Origin: Ceratopteris richardii
Lineage: Eukaryota; Streptophyta; Polypodiopsida; Polypodiales; Pteridaceae
DNA: 64,000 nucleotides
Assembly (NCBI GenBank): GCA_020310875.1
Contig: CM035438.1
Span: 102,063,063 to 102,127,062, forward strand
Reading direction: 5' to 3'
Below, one piece after another: positions 54,406 to 64,000 of this stretch. The notes under the pieces are model-generated. The model was given only the letters and a program-made list of their open reading frames with translations. It ran no database searches and was not told the DNA's origin. Numbering within the stretch: position 1 is the first letter of the stretch; each line of letters begins with the position of its first letter. A program made the position numbers and the translations under genes.

Positions 54406-55146
54406 GTGGGTGTTCAGCCCTATGTGCGATGTGAGACTCGTCATGTCTCATTTTGTCTACCTACGTATAGGTTTGTTGACATTTATGATGCACATGTATG
54501 GCAAGATTCAAATGTTCAGATGGATGCACATGTAGAGCATGTTTTGGATGATCATGATGCATATATAGAGCATGATTTTGTTGATCATATAGATGCTCAT
54601 ATGGAGCACACTTCAGATGATCAATTGGATGCTTAAGAGCATGATGTGGATGCTCATGTAGAGCATTGTGATGATACTCAGTTAGATTTAGATCATCAGT
54701 TTGATCTTGGTGTTGATGTTGTGCAGCTAGCTCATGTGGAGCATGATGATACACTTGGTGTGGTAGAGAAAGATAGCTCTTATGATACACAGTGTATGCT
54801 AGAGCATATGAGCTCTCCGGATGCATAGCTAGACATATCCTTAGTTGAGAGGTTGAATGATTTAGATGTTGATGAGTCAGCGATCATGCAGTCATTCTTG
54901 GATTTGCTCATGCCAGATGTTGACACACATATGTGAGGACATGTTGGTCTTGACCATGGTGCTTTGGATGCCTTGGATACAGGCATGGATGGCATGCTCA
55001 TGTTAGCTAGGATAGTGCAAGTTTTGTTAGCATTCGAGAGTCTGATGTACGAGTTATTATGCTCAAGACCAAACATTGCAACTGTTATTAGAGCATTTGC
55101 ACTTGGACTTGTCATTCACTTGATGATTGACATAGGCATAGAGTGA
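54406..55146 (+). pseudogene. His/Asp-rich repeat frame of unknown function
   Basis: A single frame with stops at about 54634, 54826 and 54934. Residues are dominated by Asp, His, Glu and Val, with repeated hexamers DAHVEH, DAYIEH, DAHMEH, DAHVEH and LAHVEH alternating with DDHDA/SDDQLDA-type spacers (from about 54523). A second part (MDALDTGMDGMLMLARIVQV, LICSRPNIATVIRAFALGL-like) is less repetitive and more hydrophobic. I do not recognise the family. It stands where integrase and RT would be in a copia element. Confidence 0.5.
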
Positions 55147-55370
55147 GTGGGAGCTTTGCAAGAACTTCATCAGTTCTTACATCAGTCAGGTATGAGCTTG
55201 ACTCTTATTGATATGAGTCTAGAGTAGTTTGAGGTGCATGGATACACCTTGTTTGAGGTAGTTGGTGTAGGCTGATGTGTATGGGTTGAGATCCGAAATC
55301 TTCTTGTCCATTATTGTATAGTCCTACATCATTCTTTGTATGTGTTACCACTTATGGCCACATTGACCCT

Positions 55371-55580
55371 TAAGTGGGAGATTGTTGGTGATATAAGGGT
55401 CATGTGACCTTACCCCCATATTCATATATATACATCATTTATAGATCATTTCCTCAAGGGAGATCATTGTGTAGGTTTCGAAGCTCCCACGTATGTGTGT
55501 GCATCTCTCCTCTCCTCTCTCTCCCTCCATCTGCTTGTTGTTCCTCTTGTTTGCACACCAAAACCCTTCATAAAGACCCT
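55371..55580 (+). repeat. Polypurine tract and LTR-like 3' end of inserted element
   Basis: TAAGTGGGAGAT is followed by TGTTGGTGATATAAGGGTC from 55383. A TATATATAC stretch lies near 55426. The right limit, 55580, comes from the target duplication. The sequence there does not end CA, and no 5' partner was found. Confidence 0.5.
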
Positions 55581-57467
55581 AATAATATTAACACCTTCTA
55601 GCATTGTCTAAATGTTTTATGTGATGCATCAAAATCTAAAATAAATCACTCCAAAACTGCTTTCAAGGGTATTTTGGGGACCTCACCACAATCTGACTAA
55701 CCAAGAATTTAAAGAAATAAACAATGGATAGATTTTTTGGCTTCTTGATATCCAGATGGGTTTTGAAGTATCTATTGGCCTGTAGGGGAATTGGGTTGTA
55801 TACAAACTGGATACTAAATTTGCCTACTAGAAGTGCATGCATCTCAACCTGGTAGGGCATGCTATGGTGATTAACATCTTTATCATCTCATCCATTATCT
55901 ATTTTCTTGCTTGTTAGAGACCAAAAGACAAAGAATTAGTGAAGCTTGAAAGTACCTGTAGAAATTTCCTCTGGACTGGCGATACCAATTATAGGAGAGG
56001 CGTGCCTAAGATCAAGTGGGTCTTGTGTGCTGACAAAAAAGATTCTCATGGTTTGGGCATTATTAATGTGGGGGGTATGGTAGATCAATTGGTTTCCAAA
56101 TGGCTTCTCAAAGCATGATGCAATGTGGAAGTTTCTTGGGCAAAACTAATTCTCAGGTATAAATCATGTCTTATGCTTCAAGCAATCCCTATGTGGAAGA
56201 ATCAAAGGCTTTCTCAGCATTCACTCACTTTGAAAGGCTTTGAACTTGTTTTCTTGATTTGGAAGAGTTGGAACAAGATGAAACCATACATCAAGGTTAA
56301 TGAAGACTAGAAATGGGCGGTCGAGATTAGGCAAAATTATTCTATTTGGTTTCCTATCAAAGGAATCAAAGAAGTTGATATGGAGAACATACAATAAGCA
56401 AAACATTTATGGAACAAAGCTTTTAGCAAGTGGAGACATCTCTAGAACCATGACAGAGGTCATTCCATAAGGTTTGAGGACATAGAATATGTTAGGAGAA
56501 TCAACTTTGATGATTAGTGCCTTCTCAGGCACATAATCAACTCTTGGGAAAACTCAAAGACTCGTCTCCTTGTTGTAAATGACCGCCCCCCTAGATCGAA
56601 GGGTTAAGTTGGACCAATGGTAATAAATTAGATAAAATTTTGAGGTTACATCAGCACCTTGGCTTGCATATCTCGCTTAACAAGGGATGGTATCAAAATT
56701 GGTCTAGCATCAAATGGAAAGTCATGTGTGGGGACCTCAGGCACCCTCTCATTGAGAACAAAAAATTGGTTCTTGTGTGAAAAATCCTCCATCTTGGTAT
56801 CTGGACCAATGCTAAAACTAATAAAATCTATGGGGCCTCTCATTAGTGTAAGCATTCCGTCCGGGGTAGAGAGGACCTTGGTAATCTCTTCTTTTTGTGC
56901 CCTAGAAGATTCCCAATCTCGTAGTATCTCACCAAGATTTTGAGCATAACAAGGCAAATCAGCTAGAAACAAGCATTACTTGGAGAAAAAATTGGCTGCT
57001 CTTCTACTTTGTGGAATGCCATTAAAGGATAAGCACTCTCGAAGATATGGAAAGAATGAAGTGTGATCAACTTTGATTGTCATTAGAAAGAGTGCCTAAT
57101 TGAAAAATCTCTATATTTGTTAGGTAGAAGAATATGTAATTGTAAAATAATTTCTTTCTTTCAAATGCCATAGGGTGTTTGTCTTGAAAACAACAAGATT
57201 AAAAGTAAATGGGTTGCTCACAAAAGCGACAAAAAAATCATTAAACTTCTCGGCAACTCTCTTTAAAAACATTTGTCTCCCATCGAATCCTAGATATCCT
57301 ACCGGTTGTGGTTTTTCTTAACTTTCGGACCATTATATTTCTACTTTGTGGGATACAAGGGATTGTGAAGGCACTAAGCCCATTCATTGTACAATTTTTC
57401 TTTTATCAGTTCAAGCATGGGAGAATAAGCTATGGTTGAACTTCCTTTCACAAAAAAAGAAAGAAAT
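55581..57467 (+). mobile_element. 5'-truncated LINE, 3' part (right half)
   Basis: Resumes the LINE RT after the insertion: CLNVLCDASKSKINHSKTAF matches CLHTFCMASGSKINHAKTAF of the intact LINE. It continues through GHAMVINIFIISSIIYFLAC, TCRNFLWTGDTNYRRGVPKI, KWLLKA and NYSIWFPIKGIKEVD. The zf-RVT region is at about 56660-56930 (RHPLIENKKLVLV, GIWTNAKTNKIYG, EDLGNLFFLCP), then a degraded C-terminus. It ends at 57418-57467 with the conserved tail GGGAGAATAAGCTATGG, AACTTCC and an A-rich tail. Many stops and frame changes show it is old. Confidence 0.9.
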
Positions 57468-57784
57468 GTGCTGACAAAATGCATATTGAGATTCACGTGC
57501 ATATGTACTTCATATCCATAAAGAGGGATCATAGTGTTTCTGCAAAGGAGTTAAGATTCTACAATGTATAAACTCCTTAAAATGTCTAAAGATACAATCA
57601 CTTTTAAATTTTTTTGTCCTCGAGAAGATGGATAGAAAAACGTCTAGCCAGTAAAGTTTCATTCCCATTCCGAGAGCATCACAAATTACTTTAAAGCCAG
57701 ATTTTCCTTAATACCCCTCCTTTTATTACATTTTGGACAATCTTCTTTCAAGAGGGTGATGAATTCTTCAGCGGTGAAAGAAAG

Positions 57785-57849
57785 AGATCTAGAGAAACAT
57801 AAAGAGAGAGAGAGAGAGATGAAAGAAAGAGAGAGATCTAGAGAAACAT

Positions 57850-57924
<75 letters not shown>
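57785..57924. repeat. (GA)n tract with a duplicated GATCTAGAGAAACAT unit
   Basis: GAGATCTAGAGAAACATAAA followed by GA runs occurs twice (about 57784 and 57833), the second leading into about 70 bases of uninterrupted (GA)n. Confidence 0.92.
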
Positions 57925-57925
<1 letters not shown>

Positions 57926-59075
57926 GTACGTATAGATATACATACACACTCACATATGTATACACACACATATGTGTATACACACATGCATATGCATACA
58001 TACATACACACACATATGCATATACATACACACATGCATATACATACATACATACACACATGCATATGCATACTTACATACATACACATGCATATAAACA
58101 CACATGCATATGCATACATACATGCACACACAAGTTGTGTATACATACATACACACATGCATATGCATATACATACATACATACACACATGTATATGCAT
58201 ATACATACATACATACACACATGCATATACATACATACACACACATATGCATATACATACACACATGCATATACATACACACACATATGTGCATACAAAC
58301 ATGCATATGCATACACACATACACACATGCATATGCATACACACATACACACATGCATATGCATACATGCATACACACACAATTTGCATATACATACACA
58401 CATGCATATGCATACACACATGCATATGCATACACACATGCATATGCATACACATATACACACACATATGCATACATACACACACATGTATACATACATG
58501 CATATGCATACATACATACAAACACATATGCATATACATACACACATGCATATGCATGCACACATATGTGCATACACACATGCATATACATACACACACA
58601 TGTATACATGCATACATACATGTACACACACATGTATACATACACATGCATATGCATACACAGATACACACATGCATATGCATACACACATATGCACACA
58701 TATGCACACATACACACACATGTATACATACATGCATATGCATACATACATACACACACATATGCATATACATACACACATGCATATACATACACACATG
58801 CATATACATACACACATATGTGCATACACACATGCATATACATACACACACATGTATACATGCATACATACATGTACACAAACATGTATACATACACACA
58901 TGGATACAAACATATACAGACAAGTTGCATATACATACACACACATGTATACATGCATACATACATGTACACAAACATGTATAAATACACACATGGATAC
59001 AAACATATACACACAAGTTGCATATACATACACATATGCATATACATACATGTAGACACACATGTATAGATACAC
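57926..59075. repeat. (ACAT/GCAT)-type tetranucleotide array
   Basis: About 1.15 kb of ACAC, ATGC, ATAC and ATAT units in one strand orientation, with a loose higher-order unit around ACACACATGCATATACATAC. Insertions such as ACAAGTTG(T/C)(G/A)TAT recur near 58131, 58921 and 59014. Long frames on both strands are artefacts. Confidence 0.95.
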
Positions 59076-59214
59076 AAAAATAGGATTTTTGAGTTTTTAC
59101 ACACACACACACACATACATAGAAACATACACACATACATACATACATTTTCTTGAAATATAAGAGAAAAAAAAAATATAAATAATTAGTAAAAAATAAA
59201 TCTTTAAATTTTTA

Positions 59215-59270
<56 letters not shown>

Positions 59271-59775
59271 TTAATTAAATAGAACAAAAATAGGATTTCT
59301 GAGTTTTTACACACACACACATACATACACACATACACACATACATACATACGTACATACAAACATTTTTATGAAATATTAGAGAAAAATCTAAATATAT
59401 AAAATAGAAATAATTAAATATCTAAAACATAGATCTTTAAATTTTTAGGGTTTATATATATATATATATATATAATTAAATATACCAAAAATAGGATTTT
59501 CGAGTTTATTCACGAAAATAAAAGTAATATATCAAAAATAGGAGTTTTGAGTTTTTACACACACACACACATACACACATAAAATATGAATAAATATAAA
59601 TAATTAAATATCTATAAAATAGATCTTTAAATTTTTAGGGTATATATATATATATATCCTAAAACACATCCTAAATAAAGTTTTAGGATTAATATTAATT
59701 TATACAATGAAAGTTATGTAAAAATATCTAAAAAAATAGACTTATAGATTTTTTAGGGTTTATATATATATCCTA
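59076..59775. repeat. AT-rich minisatellite with two conserved blocks
   Basis: Block 1 (AAAATAGGATTTTTGAGTTT, usually followed by ACACAC) occurs at about 59078, 59286, 59486 and 59535. Block 2 (TCTTTAAATTTTTAGGGTTT and TATATA) occurs at about 59200, 59430 and 59618, with a weaker copy near 59738. They alternate with (CATA)n and (TA)n runs, giving units of roughly 100-210 bp. (TA)n at 59221-59265 is the longest run. Confidence 0.9.
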
Positions 59776-59788
59776 ACATCTCCACATT

Positions 59789-60640
59789 GGATCACATGGG
59801 ATCTCCACGTACACCTTGGGGAGCTCATGACCATGACCACTCCAAGATATATCGCATACATGATGGAGCTCCAGTCATGGATGGGGCCCGAAAGTCCATG
59901 CGTCAATGCATTCGACAGCTTTGCTCCATAGAGTTTGGACATTCTCTCATGTTAAAATGGACCAAACAGGATAAAGATTCCAAAAATTATATCACACAAT
60001 CGATATATGAAGAGTATCGGCCAACACCTGGGCATCCTATTGTGAGCTCAGAATGGATTCAACACACGGCATGTGAGGTGATGTCTCATCGTTGGTCCGA
60101 GGCTCGTGATGCTTTCAGAGAAGGCTTATCGAAGCCTGTATGGTTAGATGTTGAGGAGTGGGAATCAATTCACAATGATCAGCAACATACTCATGACCGA
60201 TATCGTCAGCAGTGAGATAAGGCGACCACACATTTAGATACGATTGGAACGTCACATTTGGGTAGCGATCGATATGACAGTATGCGCTACCAATTTGTAA
60301 GTATCATTTTAATTATTGAATTTGTTTGTGTTAAGCACATCATGTATGTTCATCTAACATTTTGCATATTTATTATAGGAGTTGGAAGTGGGCCATCCTC
60401 CTACGCGAACCGAAGAAGCTTATGGATATCATCATGGATTGGCTGCACTGTTGCAGAACTTAGAGGGACGCGGTGCGATCATTCCATGGGAGAATCTATG
60501 ATGAGGTAAAGTTATAGCTTGGTTTCATATTTTTAGTTGTTGTTTATAAATGTCATGTCAATTTATCTCATTTTATGCATATACTTTGTTGCAGGATTGT
60601 AGGTGTAAAGGTTTTGATCCCCTTGAGCATATGTATGGTA
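59789..60640 (+). pseudogene. Plant transposase remnant (Ptta/En/Spm, Transposase_24-like) with introns
   Basis: The frame from about 59793 reads GAHDHDHSKIYRIHDGAPV, SIYEEYRPTPGHPIVSSEWI and EVMSHRWSEARDAFREGLSK, then an in-frame TGA at 60213. It resumes with DKATTHLDTIGTSHLGSDRY. After a canonical GT-AG intron (60297-60378) it continues ELEVGHPPTRTEEAYGYHHG. The order (a W-containing exit, then a T.GS-type motif, then E.G.PPTR.E) fits the plant Ptta/En/Spm transposase family found in CACTA-type and domesticated genes. A second possible intron is 60506-60594. The reading frame stops at about 60499 just before it, so a frameshift or a true end is possible. No terminal repeats were found. Confidence 0.6.
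60297..60378 (+). other. Candidate spliceosomal intron (82 bp)
   Basis: GTAAGTATC at the 5' side and a T-rich TTTATTATAG at the 3' side join two in-phase segments (...MRYQF and ELEVGHPP...). Joining them keeps the transposase-like frame, which supports splicing. Confidence 0.65.
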
Positions 60641-60654
60641 GTGCTTTGCCACAA

Positions 60655-60769
60655 TTTTGTATTACACACATATGTGGCAATGGTGCACCATAATTTTGTA
60701 TTCGGTTCCTATCTGGAAGTGCTTTGTCACATTTTGTATTCGGTTCCTATATGGAAGTGCTTTGCCACA
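60655..60769 (+). repeat. 38/39-bp tandem repeat, about three units
   Basis: Units beginning TTTTGTATT at 60655, 60694 and 60732. The last two (TTTTGTATTCGGTTCCTAT with TGGAAGTGCTTTG) differ at two bases; the first is diverged. Confidence 0.88.
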
Positions 60770-60921
60770 TTCTTGTACATGCTTCATTTATAGAATATAC
60801 AACTTTTTTGTACAGGATTCATGGTTCATTTTGCTCATCTCTTTTGTGTCCGACAATATTTTGCTATATGAAATCATGTTTTGGTTGCCATTAGAGTACA
60901 CATTACATGTACTCGGTTTTC

Positions 60922-60997
60922 TTTGGGCAGAGTGTATTGTCTTTTGTTAAACAACATCATGGTAATGTTGCTGTAGCAAAAGACAACACTACCCAAA
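60922..60997. other. Fold-back hairpin with arms of about 33-36 bases
   Basis: The left arm 60922-60957 (starting TTTGGGCAGAGTGTATTGTC) and right arm 60965-60997 (ending GACAACACTACCCAAA) are inverted copies with a 7-base loop and a few mismatches and bulges. It could be a small fold-back element or a microRNA-like precursor; neither is shown. Confidence 0.8.
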
Positions 60998-61102
60998 AAA
61001 AATTTTGCAGATATGGTCGTTGGTATCAATGATGTTACTCCTAGAAAACCGTTGGTACTCCTATAAGTGTCATCGATATAGGCATCCGTATGCACGTAGG
61101 AA

Positions 61103-61162
61103 ATACCGATGCTCATACCGACACTCATACCGATGCCTATACTGATGCATATACCAGCGCTT
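61103..61162. repeat. 12-bp tandem repeat, five units
   Basis: Consecutive 12-mers ATACCGATGCTC, ATACCGACACTC, ATACCGATGCCT, ATACTGATGCAT and ATACCAGCGCTT. Each keeps ATAC at its start. Confidence 0.9.
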
Positions 61163-61266
61163 TAGTTCTGACGCGTATATCGACTATTACACTGACATCG
61201 GGGTCAAAATGCGCCCGTTCAATTTCCTCAATATATTAAACCTCGATATATGCCAGATATGTTGTA

Positions 61267-62164
<898 letters not shown>

Positions 62165-63175
62165 CCCATCTTGTAGTAGAGGTATAGGATGAATCCACAT
62201 TATGTTAGGAAGGTAACAACTCAATTAGATTAACTAGTTAGGGTTGTTTTACTATCCCAATTGAGTATCTTGAGTGAGTTTCTCCAATTGTGGTAGTCCC
62301 AAAGAAAAATGGATAGCTTAGAATGTGTGTTGATTATAAAAAACTTAATGTTCCCACAACGATTGACCCATTCCCACTTCCCTATTTGGATTCTCTTCTC
62401 GATGACATGGTTGGATGGGAATTGCACTCATTTTTTTATGGATATAGTCCGTACAAACAAGTTCACCATGTTGTAACAAGATACCCCAAAAATCACCTTC
62501 ATTATGAATTGGGGTGCTTTTGTTTGCATAGTGATGTGTTTTGGGTTATGCAATACACCTAGCACTTTTCAATGTTGCATATATGCTAATTTTGTCTCAT
62601 ATCTCACCAATTTTACTGAAGTTTTTTGGTGATCTTTTAGCCTTTGGTTCCAAGAAAGATCATTTACTTAATTTGAATCTCTATTTTGTTAAATGTAAGG
62701 AAGTGCAATCATCTTTGAATCCTATTAAGTCCTTGTTCAGTGTTTCTTGTGGCAAATTTCTTGGTGATCTATAGTGGCTCAAAAGTGTGAATTGGATTTC
62801 CAACATCTTAAGATTTTATTGAAAAAATCTCCTATCCTATAGGCCTCCAATTGGTAAGATCCATTTCATGATTTTGTTGATGCTTATAGATTGCAATTGG
62901 TAGCATTATCATGTGGATCATCAAAAGAAAATTGTATCATCTCATATATTGGGCTAGCCATTGTTGTCCTTTAGCTAAGTTCAATTATTTTATGATCAAA
63001 CGAGATTGCTTAGGATTAGTATATTCCATTGAAAAACTTTGGCACTATTACATTGGCAACAAATTTTATTTGCATGTTGAACACTCTACTCTCTTGTATT
63101 TGGTTAAAAAAAAAACTCTTGTCGGTTATCTTGCCTATTTTTTTGCTCTCAACATGTTATAGTTGATTTCTTATG
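62165..63175 (+). mobile_element. Degenerate Ty3/gypsy RT and RNase H
   Basis: Plus strand: RYRMNPHYVRKVTTQLD, then RT with MCVDYKKLNVPTTIDPFPLP and YLDSLLDDMVGWELHSFF, followed by the CFGLCNTPSTFQ box in another frame. The catalytic region reads FFGDLLAFGSKKDHLLNLNL, so the expected Y-x-D-D is replaced by F-x-G-D. SLNPIKSLFSVSCGKFLGDL follows. RNase H (62911-63162) has FNYFMIKRDCLGLVYSIEKL, HYYIGNKFYLHVEHSTLLYL. The order matches gypsy pol; stops, frame changes and the lost aspartate make it inactive. Integrase is missing downstream. Confidence 0.85.
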
Positions 63176-63446
63176 TCAGTTAGATTCGAAGGAAATGCTT
63201 GCTAGCATGAATTATGACTTTCTTGATGCAAATCTTTTTCAAGACCAACATGTGCCTATTAAAGCTATGGGAATCCTCTTCCTTGTACTTCGTATGAGGG
63301 AGTATTTACTTCTTTGTCTATTGATGAAATGCCCCTTCACATATTGCATTCTAAAATAAAAGACTTAGCTCAACAAATGCATCAATTTTCTATTATTTTG
63401 GGTAAATTATATTATAAGGATCTTTTTGGATCTTGGTTGTGTTGCA

Positions 63447-63822
63447 TGTTGACATATCAAGCTCAACATGTGATGATATAGGATGACAGGTACCAGTTTT
63501 TTGTTTCTCTGACATGTATATTGGTCACGCTGGTATATGTCAGGGATACTTTATTGAGCTTTAGTAGATTTATCTACCAAGAGTGATGGAACATTTGTTC
63601 CTTGGCAGCTCACTCATTCGTGGACATTAGGTTTTTTCTTATGTACTGATCTTTATATATTGCACTTGTTGTATTCTTGTTTTTTAGGTCATTCTTGTAC
63701 ATTCCTTTTTATGTAATAGAAGAAGAAGAAGATCATTCTTCCTTGCATCAATCTATGTGTGTGCTTCTCCTTGAGAGTGAGAGTGTGTGTGAGCTCTCTT
63801 CCTTATCTCCTTCCTCATGACA
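63447..63822 (+). repeat. 5' LTR of copia family G (376 bp)
   Basis: It starts TGTTGACATATCAAGC and ends CTCATGACA, directly before a primer binding site. It aligns along its length with the 3' LTR at 41099-41469, including the CTTTATATATTG TATA box. An internal region follows and continues past the window end. Confidence 0.92.
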
Positions 63823-63837
63823 TGGTATCAAAGCCAG
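63823..63837 (+). promoter_or_regulatory. Primer binding site of family G copia
   Basis: TGGTATCAAAGCCAG is close to the initiator-Met-tRNA complement (TGGTATCAGAGC), with one change (G to A) at position 9, and sits directly at the LTR end. Confidence 0.88.
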
Positions 63838-64000
63838 TGTGGCCGTAGAGAGCTCGTGGAGAAGGCGACGGTGAAGAGTACATAGCAAGGCGTGGAGAAA
63901 ATGGGATTCACAAATGACCTCCGTTTGCTATGAAAATTGGCATGATGATAGAAGACCTCAAAATATTTTCGAGAGCTATCCCTTTATGGTCACTTGTTTT
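63838..64000 (+). mobile_element. Start of family G copia internal region, cut by window end
   Basis: Leader sequence after the primer site (GTGTGGCCGTAGAGAGC and on). A gag frame may begin near the window end (AAGACCTCAAAATATTTTC region), but too little is present to call it. Confidence 0.6.

Larger units (their letters stand above)
51871..55580 (+). mobile_element. 3.7-kb insertion in the LINE: LTR-type element without polymerase
   Basis: A copia-like element without RT or integrase. The left 650 bases hold degenerate repeats. Gag-like text appears near 53660-53880 (WMDMDALASSTI, LWNRLYDMYASPLTHVRDR, knuckle YCGHEDHI-QHCSRW). A protease-like ATFHVTPHREWFCQFSG region is at 54050-54110, then GMRYDIQGVGDVCLMLPSG. 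A His/Asp-rich frame follows (54406-55146). A polypurine tract (55371-55382) and LTR-like TGTTGGTGATATAAGG at 55383 close it. No 5' LTR is visible at 51871, and the flanking duplication is 22 bp, longer than LTR elements make. It may be a composite or an atypically inserted copy. Confidence 0.7.

Noticed and set aside
57686..59148. Open frames of up to 436 codons over 57.7-59.1 kb on both strands
   Set aside because: Same reason: every frame of an ACAT/GA array stays open because the units lack stops.
59200..59775. TTTAGGG plant telomere-type motif
   Set aside because: Occurs once per minisatellite unit, never in tandem; not an interstitial telomere array.

Overview
The window is nuclear DNA of a land plant with a large, repeat-rich genome. 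The evidence is a plant-type TOM9/TOM22 mitochondrial import gene, a decayed intronless copy of the coatomer gamma subunit gene, Ty1/copia elements with initiator-Met-tRNA primer sites, Ty3/gypsy fragments, and plant L1-type LINEs whose first ORF has a DUF4283-like domain and a CCHC knuckle. I cannot name the lineage from sequence alone; a fern or gymnosperm would fit the density of old, nested elements. There is no bacterial, organellar or CRISPR content.

Layout, left to right: a broken copia gag-protease-integrase (1.3-3.2 kb); a tRNA-like SINE candidate (5.2 kb); a mosaic copia locus (6.8-12.2 kb) in which a plus-strand gag, an inverted piece of a second family (family B) and a plus-strand RT-RNase H with its 3' LTR are joined; a degenerate gypsy gag-protease (12.8-16.5 kb); a coatomer-gamma retropseudogene (18.0-19.1 kb); an apparently intact minus-strand LINE with two open ORFs (20.3-25.7 kb); a decayed plus-strand copia (27.5-31.3 kb); a minus-strand copia of family A (31.6-35.3 kb) abutting a minus-strand copia of family B with its 5' LTR (35.4-39.6 kb), which sits in an LTR of a further element (39.7-40.7 kb); a copia tail with 3' LTR (40.8-41.5 kb); gypsy integrase remnants on both strands (41.9-44.3 kb); a copia fragment, a family B LTR and a 5'-truncated copia (44.8-48.2 kb); a 1.25 kb tetranucleotide array whose strand bias flips (48.5-49.7 kb); the TOM gene (50.8-51.1 kb); a 5'-truncated LINE split by a 3.7 kb insertion (51.3-57.5 kb); simple-sequence arrays (57.8-59.8 kb); an intron-containing plant transposase remnant (59.8-60.6 kb); a gypsy RT-RNase H remnant (62.2-63.2 kb); and a 5' LTR with primer site entering a copia that continues past the window (63.4 kb on).

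Only two parts look functional. One is the small TOM gene, a single exon. The other is the LINE, whose ORF1 stop and ORF2 start overlap as TAATG and whose endonuclease, RT and zinc-finger motifs are intact. Nearly everything else is a retroelement graveyard in which most catalytic cores are lost by stops, frameshifts or deletions. The LINE is a plausible source of the coatomer retrocopy and of the truncated LINE at 51-57 kb, which ends in the same 3' tail.

I did not find a convincing new defence or metabolic system. The observations most worth checking are the LINE stop-start coupling, five near-palindromes in the predicted transcribed part of one LTR, a polymerase-less LTR element encoding a His/Asp-rich repeat, the three-way copia mosaic, and a 36-bp-arm fold-back at 60.9 kb. 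No database search was possible, so family names rest on motif recognition.
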